From Takakia lepidozioides (lineage: Eukaryota; Streptophyta; Takakiopsida; Takakiales; Takakiaceae), in assembly GCA_030704615.1 (NCBI GenBank), contig CM060732.1, positions 46,791,053 to 46,855,052 on the forward strand: DNA of 64,000 nt, given 5' to 3'. The notes under the pieces were generated by a model, which was given only the letters and a program-made list of their open reading frames with translations, ran no database searches and was not told the origin of the DNA. Position 1 is the stretch's first letter. The number at the start of each line of letters is the position of its first letter. Made by a program: the position numbers and the translations under genes. Shown piece after piece: positions 49,395 to 59,616 of this stretch.

Positions 49395-49500
49395 TGCTCC
49401 CCCCCCCCTATTACCGCGGTTCCGTGCTCTCACCCCTATTACCGTGCTCCCCCCCCCTTTTACCTATGTCCGTGCTTCCCCCCCCCCCTATGTCCTAATT
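49395..49500. repeat. C-rich tandem repeat (CCGTGCTCCCCCCC..TATTAC)
   Basis: Four to five units of CCGTGCT(C/T)CCCCCCC followed by TATTACC or TATGTCC. The homopolymer lengths are probably unreliable. Confidence 0.8.
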
Positions 49501-51843
49501 TTTTATCCCTCTTTACTGCCCCCACATGAATATTCCTTGTGGCCGAGAACAATGGCAGGTTTGCGGATGAATTTTGTGGGAGATCCTGACTTTGGAATGA
49601 GGAGATCGCCCACTACAGAACTGAATCTGAAAAGAAAAAATGATATTGGAGGTTTCAGAGGAACCACTGCCAGAGTTAATAGCAATATCATCTATGAATA
49701 CAGCAGCACATACATGACGTTTTTTTTTTCCACGACCTTTATGGAGATGCGAATACAGTGTTTGTTCGGATAACACCCGTGCGCAAGCTTCCGCGTAACC
49801 GGCAAGCGGTTGGATCTAGGGGGACTCGGGACATGTAGTATCCTTGGAATCCGAAAGGTGTCTGCTGATTCAATGACTGGTGCAGAACTCTGGAAAGGAA
49901 CAAGAGAAATGGTGGCAGATGTTAACATCCAGATATAGACAATGTTACGCAATTTTTTCGAACGGGAACGACACAAGGAAATGCCACATATTTTGAACGA
50001 CTACAGAAGAACTTACTCACACTCAAAATCGGAGTCCACGTCCAGATCCTCGTCAGGCGCTTCGGGCTCCTCCAGAAGTCCCTCTGTGGATGGGTAGAAG
50101 TAGTGTCCGACTCAAGCTGACGAAGCTCGCTCGAGAAGAGCTCCGTATCAGCTTCCATGCCGAAGAAGTGCCTTCCGGCGCTCTTGCAAGCATGAAAACA
50201 TGCTCCTGCAATCCAAGAAGAACGAGAAATAAAAACAGGGTTTCCCTAAGGTTACTGCCCATATGTCAATCACAATGTGAAGTGCCCCACCTGTGCCCAT
50301 AGACAAGTCGACCACTCGTCCACCATGACGGCTGCATGTCTCCACCACCAAAGTCTGCATGAAAGCTGGAGATTTCTCCCATGCACCTCTCCAAGGGACA
50401 CCAATCGACCTTTTCATAGTTCGACCCGAGTCCACGTAATTGAAGAGAACATCATCCTCCATAGCTCGCAGGTGGGGTCAATATGAGCTGCAAGGTCCCT
50501 CATCTGGAACTCAGCAACACCAGGAGGAAGAGTGTCCTTCCGCCTCACCAGGCACAAAGCTTCGAACACCCGTGTCTGTCAACAATGAGGAAGAGAGCAT
50601 GAGACAGAAGGCATAACCCAGCATTTTTATTTACCGAAAAAACAACGAAACATGAATTGAAAGGAACCAACTCACTTTCTGCCCCGGAACTCGCCCTTCG
50701 TAAGAGGCAGAGTATTGATGCATGTCCAAGTTTTGATGACACGAAACCGGAGGCTTTCATGTAGCTGAAAAGAGTTCTTCGGTGTCCTTTGACTGCATGA
50801 AGAAGAGCCCCCGAGTCCGAAAGGAATTGTTGAGACCCTGCCAAGCGAGAATCCGATTTGTTCCAAGTCGGGGTCGAATTGGAAGGGAACACATCAGGGA
50901 CAGGATAACCGTCAGGAATGTCCAGCACCACAAGGTCAATCGCGTATGCCTGCTGAACTCCATTCACCCATTCCGGATTTTTTGTCACCTACAGGGAAAA
51001 ACAGGAGACAGTGTAAGAAGCCCAATCCAAATCGAGCAGGAGATCAATCCCCTGGAAAAGCCACAACAAGATGCCAAAACACAATTATTCATACAACAGT
51101 TTAGACACAAGTGTTTACCTGAGTGAGGAACGAAACAAGCATGTCCCATGATTTCGAGGGCACCCCTTTGAATGTGGACTTCCTGGACTCCATCATTGCA
51201 AGAAACTTTCATTCAGCACCCTACGATTGAACTGGCCCAAAACCCTGGAGGGATGTTCTCTCGCCTCGTAAGGCTGCTCCCTCGACTTTGATGTTCTCCT
51301 ATCCCTCTTGCGGGAGAAGGCTCTCTGACTGGAACCTCTGACGGTCCCTGTCCTTGCGGAGCTGCACTTTTCCCCTTCCCCTTAGGATCCCCGACAGTCT
51401 TCCCCTTTCGTTTTGGAGTGGCAGTTCTCTCGGGCTCTTTTGCAGCCAGAGTAGAAATGATTGTCCTTGTGTCTTTGTCTGCCAATGGGGCAATCGCTAC
51501 GGCATTGTCGTTCAGGTTTCTCAAAACAACTTCATCGAATGGTGTGTCTTGTTTTGGCAGGTCGAGGTACCACCCACAGTCTCTGAAGTGCGCCCTGCTC
51601 CAGTCTCTGGCAATACCAGCCGTGTACATTGTCTTCTCATTGGAGGGGTCAGCCCATGAATAGATGAAGTCTGGGTCATCGCTAAGGTACTTTCCCGGTA
51701 TGAGGATATGATACATATACCTGAATCAAACACCAAAAACCCAGATAGTCAGTCAATCGGAAAATGGAAAAGAACAGACATTCAGAAGAAGATATTGAAA
51801 TAAAGGAAGGGAACACCTGGTAATCAACTTTTGCTGTCCAGAA

Positions 51844-52466
51844 TCAACCTTGCGTTGACGCAATGTTGATTCGAGCAGAAATGGGAAACACCTAGTGGTT
51901 ACGTTGTATTGATAGAGACAACGACTGACAAGTGCAATACAACATTGCGTCAACGCAATGTTGTTTTCACTCACAGATGAAATGGGAAACAATGCCTGAA
52001 AACCACCATCTGACTATGTACTGCTATGGATATTCAACATTGCGTTGGCGCAATGTTGAATTCCTCTGTTGAAACAAACATCGATAATATATCTGATAAT
52101 CGAAAGTCTCCTACAATTGCATGGAAGTTGGGGGATGCACAGGGACATTTCCATCAATCCATACCGCCAAACAACCTTGCGTCAACGCAAGTCTGTTTGT
52201 TGGCATAGTGAAAGCTGAAAATAGCATTTGAATAGACTCCAAACATTGTTATGTTCAAGTTGGCAGAATTGGATCTGGATTTGAACTGCCCCAAACCAGA
52301 GGAAAAGGTACATAGTCTGCGTCTCATCAACATTGCGTTGACGCAAGGCTGATTTTCCTGTCCATTCACCCCCATTCACATGCAATAAAACGCCAGTATG
52401 GGATACCCAGATATAGGTAAGTGAAACCAGGACCATGGGAAACAACTTTGCGTCAACGCAATGTTG
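51844..52466. repeat. Array of six palindromes in intron 5 of copy B
   Basis: Sites at 51844-51869, 51939-51964, 52032-52061, 52172-52193, 52328-52351 and 52443-52466. Typical arms are ACAACATTGCGT / ACGCAATGTTGT around CA or TG. The site at 52032 has 13-bp arms ATTCAACATTGCG / CGCAATGTTGAAT. All lie in the intron 51721-52591, the positional equivalent of the intron that holds the copy A array. Centres read CGTTGACG or its complement CGTCAACG except the third (CGTTGGCG). Confidence 0.9.
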
Positions 52467-52689
52467 CTGGACAGCACATTCAGAGCCCCCAGAGATCCCT
52501 CAAAGCCACGCAAATTCGCAAATCTGAAAGTATGACAGAAGATTGCAGATGCATGCCCTTCAAGTACCACAATTGAGTAAGGAGATCACACCTGTACAAC
52601 ACTCGTTTCATTGCTTGCTCGCTGTTCAGCTGGTTTTTGAACTCGTACGATCTGGAGATTCCTTTGTCTTTTTCAAACTCCCTGAACAC

Positions 52690-53015
52690 GAATATGTTTC
52701 CAACTCCAGAGAGAGACCCGAAGACACAAGCAATAAAAGTTGTAAGCGACTAGACATTCGACCAGTGGCTACACAAAGCCACATTTTGGAGCCAGGTAAG
52801 GTTACCACCAAACCATTTTCAGACATGTGTGTTGCTCCGTAATTCCGCTCTTAACCTCTCCAAAATTCTTACAAGCTTTCTTGTTGCAGTTAGAAAAACG
52901 TGCAGTGGCTGCACTTGCTGAGTCGATGGCAGACTACAAAATCAAGATGGCTTGCCCCCGGATCACACTGGAGGCCTATATCAGGAGGTGGAAGCTCGCT
53001 GTCTGGAACAATTGC
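52690..53015 (+). other. ~325-bp internal inversion within copy B
   Basis: Here the plus strand encodes FDQWLHKATFWSQ, a GTAAGG donor at 52796, an intron, a TTGCAG acceptor and LEKRAVAALAESMADYKIKM with LEAYIRRWKLAVW. In copy A the same exon-intron-exon block lies in line with its neighbours. In copy B the exons on both sides are on the minus strand. The breakpoints fall within single exons at about 52690 and 53016, so the locus cannot yield the full protein. Confidence 0.88.
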
Positions 53016-54275
53016 TTGAGGATCCGAGTTCCATATCTCCAACCACCTGATTTTCGTTGCATTGTCCACCATTGAAATGGAAAGGCGATGTAGTTTCTCC
53101 TGAGTCATTTCTGGCTTGGAGCCAAACTTGTCATAGTGCACTTTCACCTGCTCCAGAAATTCTGTGCCAAGCCCTGGATCTGCTATCCTGATTTGTTTGT
53201 CGAATGCACTCATGAGGTTCTTCCTTTGATTATTCATCTCGAACTTCATCGTGTCCTCAAGCCCAGATGCAGACCGCTGCTCTTCAGTGTGGGAATCATA
53301 GTACTCAGCTTTCGCCTTCAAGCCGGTTTCTGCTATTTCTTGCTGCATACATTGCAGGTAAAAAGAATGAAACACTGTCATTACTTGTGAGAAAATAGTA
53401 ACAACAGGTAGTGTCAAGAAGCTTGCAGTGTCAAAAAGCAAGCAGTGTCAAGAAGCTTACAGTGTACATGTAGTCAAGGAAAGCCTCCCTTGTCAAGCTA
53501 TACCATGTGCTTGTCTTCTTCTCAGCACACCTCTTCATCTGCTGTGGACTAAGCACGTTCGTGAATGACTCCAGTGGCATCAGCCCTACCTTCTGGATGC
53601 GGAATAGAGTGTGGCACAGATTGGTGGTCACATGAGATGTTTCGTTGGACCTGGAAAAACCGTCAACTCATAAGATGATTTCTAATTGTCGAAACGAGGA
53701 ACAGACACAAAGATGGAGACTTTCTTGTTTATGTCGTGCATGGCTGTCAAGAGCTGCGTGACATGCCCTTTGTGATCCAGAACCATGGAAACCACGCTCC
53801 AGTGCCATTCGATGTCGTCCGAGTGCATGCTTGAAATGTAATCCATCCAGGCAAGCAGTCTGTGGTTCCCATCCCAGACAAAAAACATCTTCCCCATGAA
53901 TGCTTTTGTGGAGGTCTTCTTCGACAGCTTGAACTCGAACTCCCTGTTCACATCCCGCCAGCATTCATCCCAACTTTGCTCAATGTCCTCTGTTACAAGA
54001 CACTCCTCTCCTTTTGTGTTCATAGTGGATACATAGAACACTGCTGATCCCTTCACATAGCCGTGAACAAAGTCGTTCTTCAACTTTGTTATATCGTTCC
54101 TCAATGCCGGTCGAACAGCGGGCATGGAGATCATCCTGCAAAGCGGAATGACCAGGTTTCCGCCGGGAACCTCCATCGACAGAATCACCTTCGACGAGTT
54201 CACTTTTTGCCCACCCATTATCTCCTCGGCCTTGTCTTCATAGTGTCCCTCCAGTGACTCTTCATCACCTTCACC

Positions 54276-56606
54276 TGTAGTGTGAAAAGAAGGGGCGTGA
54301 ATCCCCTTCTGTGCAAGTCTAGTTGTGCTCTTCCCTAGGTCAATCGGAGGGAAGGAAAGGAGCTCTCCCTCTCAGCTGATCCAACCATCGTCACTCGGTG
54401 TGGGTTTCCATCAGGTCCTTCGTGATCAGAGTTCGCACAATCATCCACATCCACGCCGCAGCGGAAGAGAAGACATGGATGGGGAGTCTGTATTGTTTTC
54501 ACCCGTGGTTCTACTTCTACACGACATCCTTTCCCTGATACACTGCACCAGCCATGTTACCATGCGGTCTTCAGTGATGCAACCAGCCCTACGTCAGTGA
54601 TGACCACTGCCCTTGTGGGCAGCTCTCTTGGTCAACAATACGTGGAATCCCCTTTGTAACAAGATCACGATTTGGAAGGCGGCAACGCAGATCTGCCATG
54701 AGTTTGCAGGCCCACCAGTTTGGCCCTTCATGGGTTCATGCTTTCTTTATCTTACCTCCCCAATCATCCATTCCTCATCATAACCTCTTGCTGGTCAACT
54801 CTCTCCCTTGTGTCCTTTTCTCTCTCCCTCTCTCTTTCTTTCAGGATAAGTGGGTTCCTCACTCTTTCCACTGTAACATGCCTATGATGCAATGCAATGC
54901 GCATTCAGCCAAGCATCCAGTGCACCCAGCATTGAAATCAACCTTGGTCACACAAGATATAATCAGCCCTTTTATCAGTCCCTCTCTTGCCAATGACAGA
55001 TGCTTCACACTCCACTTTTCCCAGGTATAACCATTGCCCAAGACAGCTCTCAACCCTTCAACAGGTCTCAATTTACACACCCTGACAGCTCTCTTTTTCC
55101 CATCAGCTGTGAACCTCAGTGGTTCATGGGCTGAGAGCACTCTGAGAATCAGATCCAAACCCAAACAGATGCTGGTTTTTCTGCCCCATCCACATCATCC
55201 CTTCTTGTTGTTTCCAAACAGTTCTATCTAACCCTCTCTGGTTTCCTCTACCTACTAAGCTAGTTCCACATTGGCTGCAATGTGTCAACATCCCAGGCTA
55301 GATTTGTTTGTACAAGCTCATGACGTTGAAACAAGGAACAAGAATACAACAACAGTAACCATTCTGTCCCAGCAACGAGTCTACCCTGTTTCCATTCATT
55401 TTCCTACTGTACAATGTAATAGCAGGTGCATCCATCTCCAGCCCATCCTGGTTTGAAGTCCAGTGTCTTCATTCCATTTACAAAGCTCTTTTTCTTCCTC
55501 ACATGTCAGTGTCTCTTACTACATACAAGAGACAGTTCAAACTTCACAAAGCGATTTCTAAGCAACCAAAAACCAAAAGGGGGGCCTACACTCCTCGAAC
55601 TTATCTGTCTTATACTCCTTGAAGTGGTGGGTCTGCCTGTCAAGAAGGCACCTTATCCTCTCCCTCGTCAGCCATCTCCGACGTTTCTTCTTATCGTGAT
55701 TCCAGTCCTCATTAAGGCATGACGGCTCTGCTTCAGCTGCTGGCACATCCTTGTGCCTGCCAACCTCTACCCTATCCTTCTACATGTGCATTTCCTCCCT
55801 ATGAGGTGATCTGGTCCTACAGCCCTTAAGACAGAGAGCAGATACATAACTTATTTATAGATAGCTTAAGCGCCATACACACCAGAAGGCGGCACCGCTT
55901 CCTCTTGCACAGAAAGCCAAGCCAGATCCCTCAACGTCACTCTTTAAGGCAAGCTGATTCCCTTACAAAGTGATCTGGTCCTACAGCTCAAAAACAGACA
56001 GCAGCTACAAGATTTGATCACTGACAACCTGAGGCGATAATACACACCAGCCTGCATTTCTCATCCCCCAACACCTGCTGAGCCACTCCATCTCCTCATT
56101 AATGTGCTCACAAATACCATGGCGACAGCAGTGGTGCACCGCCCTTATCACAAACCCGATCCCTCAGGTTTGATCATTGCTTACGAAGAAGGCGGCACCG
56201 CTTCTTCTTGCACAGAAAGCCAAGCAGGAGTTCTTAACATTTCTCTTAAAAGCAAGCTGATACCCTTTGCGTAGGTGGAACCTTCTCAGATATCCTGTGC
56301 TGCCAACACCACTGCAGCAGCTGCGAAAAGATCCACGCACTCTTCCCCTTCGAATTTCACATCCCGCTTCTAGGGTTCAACATCATGGATGAAAATCATT
56401 CATCCTAGGGATGAAAAAAGGTGCATGTCATAACTTAGCCATATTTTGTTCTTGGCAGATAAATAGCATAGTCCTTCCATGGAATTACCTCAAGTTATGG
56501 TCAATTCCTCCCCTTCATTAGCACGAAGGGTACTCCCTTTGTAGTAGTGCCGAAACCTGATGCCAAACACAAACTTGAGATTTTTACTCCCTGCATTCAC
56601 ACTACA
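54276..56606 (-). repeat. 3' LTR (~2.33 kb)
   Basis: On the plus strand it starts TGTAGTGTGAA and ends TTCACACTACA, so the ends are TG...CA with 11-bp inverted termini. The first ~815 bp match 63186-64000. It contains non-coding pyrimidine-rich stretches, and repeated blocks such as 'ggcggcaccgcttc.tcttgcacagaaagccaag' at about 55890 and 56190. Confidence 0.8.
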
Positions 56607-56617
56607 TATGTAGTGTG

Positions 56618-56630
56618 TCTCCTTTTTTTA
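56618..56630 (-). other. Polypurine tract candidate
   Basis: TAAAAAAAGGAGA on the minus strand, between the integrase stop and the 3' LTR. It lies 11 bp from the LTR border as I placed it, so either the border or the tract is slightly off. Confidence 0.5.
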
Positions 56631-58261
56631 AGTGTCAGGGTCCTCACTGACCACCTTTAACGGCTGAACACCTATTGGTGGTATGAAGGGTTTTAAATCC
56701 CTCCTACTTCTTACCCATTCCTTGTCTGCTCCATCTCTCAACCTGCATCTTCGTGCAGCTTCTCCAGTCTTGGTTGTGCTTCCTGCGTCCTTGTATCCCA
56801 AAAAGTCATAGGGTCCCTCCCATGGAGATGTCATGGAAGACCTCTTTCCAGGTCTCAACATCATTACCTTGCTGTTCTCCATCAACGTGCAGTAAGTATG
56901 CCCTGTTTGATGCCTTCTTTCATAATCTCTTGCCTGTTGACGCTGCCCTTTCTTCACACTCTTTCGCAGCTTTGCCTTCATCTCTGTGAGAAGCTGGATT
57001 TTCTGCTGCATCATAAGTGTGACTTCTGCTACAGATCCATCAGAATTTACTGGTGTTGTAAGAAAATGCAACCTGTTGTCAATTCCCAGCCTGGGAATTC
57101 TACCAGTAAGTACCTGAAAAGGTGAGAACCCAGTGGAAGCATGGACACCCATTCTGTAACCAAACAGGGCCTTATAGAGATTCTGATCCCACTCAGTGTC
57201 GTTTCCAACTCCTAGGGTGGTGATGCTCTGTTTGATGGACTTAATGACTCTTTCCACCATACCGTTACACTGAGGCCAGTAGGGGGCACTATGCTCCCTC
57301 TTATACCGTATTCGTGGCATGTATCTTCAAACTCACCCCCCACTCTGTGCCATTGTCAGTGAGCAACGTATGTGGGCAGCCATACCTGTCAATTACTTCT
57401 TCCTCAAGAAAGCGGGCAGCAAGGGCTGCTGTATGATCTGCCACTGGTGCAGCTTCTATCCATTTTGAGAAGTGATCGATTGCCACCAGAAAGTACTGAT
57501 TGCCCCTGCTGGTTATAGGTAATGGTCCTGCCGTGTCAATTGCAACTCTGAAAAACAGATCCACTACTGGAATGCTATGAAGTTTTGAGCTACCTGAGCG
57601 CAACACTCCGTTTCTGTTTGGCCATCTGACATTTACCACAGCCCTTGAGTACTTGCCTGATGAGTTTTGTTCTATCATGCCAGAAATAACGTCGGCATAT
57701 CTCCTCTTGTGTTCTTCTGACTCCAAAGTGGCCAGTGGTTTCATGTACTTCAGTGATTATTGCCCCTCTGTCAGTCTTTGGTGGAACTACCCTTCCATCA
57801 AAGTAGACCTCACCTTTGAGATAGGAGTACTGCCTTGCCCGCCTCTTGACTCTCTTGCTCTCCTCCTTTGTCAGGTAGTCATTGACTTCTCCAAAACATA
57901 AGAGGTGCATGACCTCCACATCAAGCACATCAGGTTGCCTTTCCTCCCTAACAGCTGCTGTATGAAGGTCAGAGCTGAGTAGAGAGCTTTTCCCACATCT
58001 TTCAGCCTCACGTAATAATGACATCTGAGTAGCTTTGGTGGGTGTGGTCCATGGTACCCAGTCCGCTTCATCAATCTTGTTGCAAGAAGAAGTGTCTTGT
58101 TCTGAACCACTTGTTCCATCACTGTCTGAAGAACAAAACGTCTTGGTGGAACACTCACCCCCCATGTTTTTCTTGGCTGGGCATTCTGATGAGGAAGTCA
58201 CCCGCGTTCTTCTTGTTGTTGGAGTGCTTGTCAAGTGTTGAAGGAATGGTGTCCCTTGCAA
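56628..58261 (-). pseudogene. Gypsy integrase, frameshifted
   Basis: Frames 58261-57590, 57744-57301 and 57320-56628. The N-terminal zinc-binding part shows HETTGHFGVRRTQ...CGKCQ (HHCC). The core has VAIDTAGPLPITSRGNQYF, LTDNGTEWG and NGMVERVIKSIKQS, the D, D and E of the catalytic triad. The tail has a GPYDFLGYKD segment. Frame changes near 57.60-57.74 kb and at about 57.31 kb break the protein. No chromodomain is evident. Confidence 0.88.
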
Positions 58262-59606
58262 GCTTCCTTTTCATTGTTCAATCTCTCTTCCACAAGTTCA
58301 CAGGCTGGATGTACCTCGCTCAGCTGCTTATCACGAGCACAAGATCCTCGGGTAATCACATGGATGGTGGGACAAGAGGGCATCAGATGCTCCTTTTCCT
58401 TGTTGCTGATTGCAGTAGCCTCTATCCTTCCTGCACCCTTATCCTTCCAAATACCCTCCCTCACCAGATTGACAGAGCTTGATTGATCAATACCCTTTCC
58501 TTGTTTTTTTTTTGCAAAAGTCTGTGCAGCAAAAGTCACCCTCTTTCCTTCTCCATCTGGCATTATGCCTGGTTTCAGTTCTCCTTTCAATATGCCATGA
58601 TCCTTGGTCAACATTCCACCTGTGGAAGATCTTACTATACCCGGAACGAACTCAAATGAAAAATCACCAAGTAAGTCTATGCCTATGTGGTGCTCTGAGT
58701 ATAGCCACCAATATGGATCTAGATCTGTTTCTAAAGAAAAATGACTTCCCAACAGTATTTCCTTGAAGTGCCAAAGGCCCCATACACATGCATAGTACTC
58801 TTCTCTTTTGCAAATCATCTCCCCTTTTTCACTGCTATACCCTACTTGCCTATGAGCTTCTTCTCTCAACTCCTTCCCTTCCTTAAATTGAAATAAAGCA
58901 TTGATGGCACCCCTATCCCAAGCTAACTTAAGAAGATAGGCTCCATCCCTCTTTCTCCCTTCTCTTTTCTGACTGTACAGAGAAGTAGAGTATACCTCGA
59001 TTTCCTCGGTTTCCTCAGCTGGTCCCACTGGATACCTGCTTAGTGCATCTACGTTAGCATGCCTAGCACCTGCTCTGTGAACAATTTTAAACTCAAAATC
59101 TTGTAACATCATGATCCATCTACCCCTGCGTCCATATGCGTCACTTACCGTTGCCAACCATTCCAGTGGTTTGTGATCAGTCCTGATTACAAAAGGGGTT
59201 CCATACAGGTACTGTCGAAAATGTAATACTCCCCACACCAGTGCATAGCATTCACCCTCCATAGGGTGATATTTGCGCTGAGCATCAGATAGTACCTTAC
59301 TGGCGTATGCAATGACCCTCTCCTTTTTATACTCCTTTTGTGACAAGACTGCCCCTACTCTTTTGATGGACCAGTCAACATCCAAGACGAACGGTCTTGA
59401 AAATCTGGTCTTGCCAGGATGGGAGCAGTTACCAACTTCACCTGTAAGGTAGAAAAAGCGTTTTGTGCCTCTGCACTCCAGATAAACTTTACATCCTTCT
59501 TGGTTAGAGTGAACAAGGGTACTGCCACTCCAGCATATCCTTTGACATAGGGCCTATAGTACCCTGTCATGCCTAAGTAGCTTTTGAGAGTGTGGTTTTT
59601 GGGCAA
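58231..59606 (-). pseudogene. Gypsy RNase H plus a second RNase H-like segment
   Basis: 59606-59355 holds the RT connection (SYLGMTGYYRPYVKGYAGVA). After a frame change, 59385 onward gives VDWSIKRVGAVLSQKE, HPMEGECYALVWGVLHFRQY, IRTDHKPLEWLATVSDAYGR and ANVDALSRYP, a standard gypsy RNase H. In the same frame about 60 residues later, KREEYYACVWGLWHFKEILL, LETDLDPYWWLYSEHH and FSFEFVPGIVRSSTGGMLTK follow the same order of motifs with altered catalytic residues. That reads as a decayed tandem duplicate of the RNase H domain. Confidence 0.8.
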
Positions 59607-59616
59607 GGGAAACCTT

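Larger units (their letters stand above)
49692..54275 (-). pseudogene. ParB-like/N6-N4 DNA-methyltransferase-like fusion gene, copy B, rearranged
   Basis: Minus-strand exons matching copy A: about 54275-53709 (ParB-like domain; IPLCRMISMPAVRPALRND and FFVWDGNHRLLAWMDYI), 53650-53461, 53342-~53016, ~52690-52592, 51720-51119 (HFRDCGWYLDLP, Lys/Pro linker), 50988-50676 (DLVVLDIPDG), 50575-50291 (KSPAFMQTLVVET, VVDLSMGTG), 50205-50021 and one ending at 49692. Across the 50291/50205 junction the frame gives GTGACFHACKSAGRHFFGME, a clear methyltransferase motif I/X-like SAM-binding signature, better kept than in copy A. Damage: an inverted segment (52690-53015), a TAG within the inverted exon at about 52750, a donor changed from GTAAGT to GAAAGT after exon 2, frame changes near 50470 and 50950, and a retrotransposon at 54276. 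Exon 1 is missing. Function unknown; decayed. Confidence 0.72.

Noticed and set aside
26761-52351. TTGAC cores as WRKY W-boxes
   Set aside because: W-boxes need TTGAC followed by C or T; here TTGAC is followed by G and the sites are long palindromes, so WRKY binding does not explain them.
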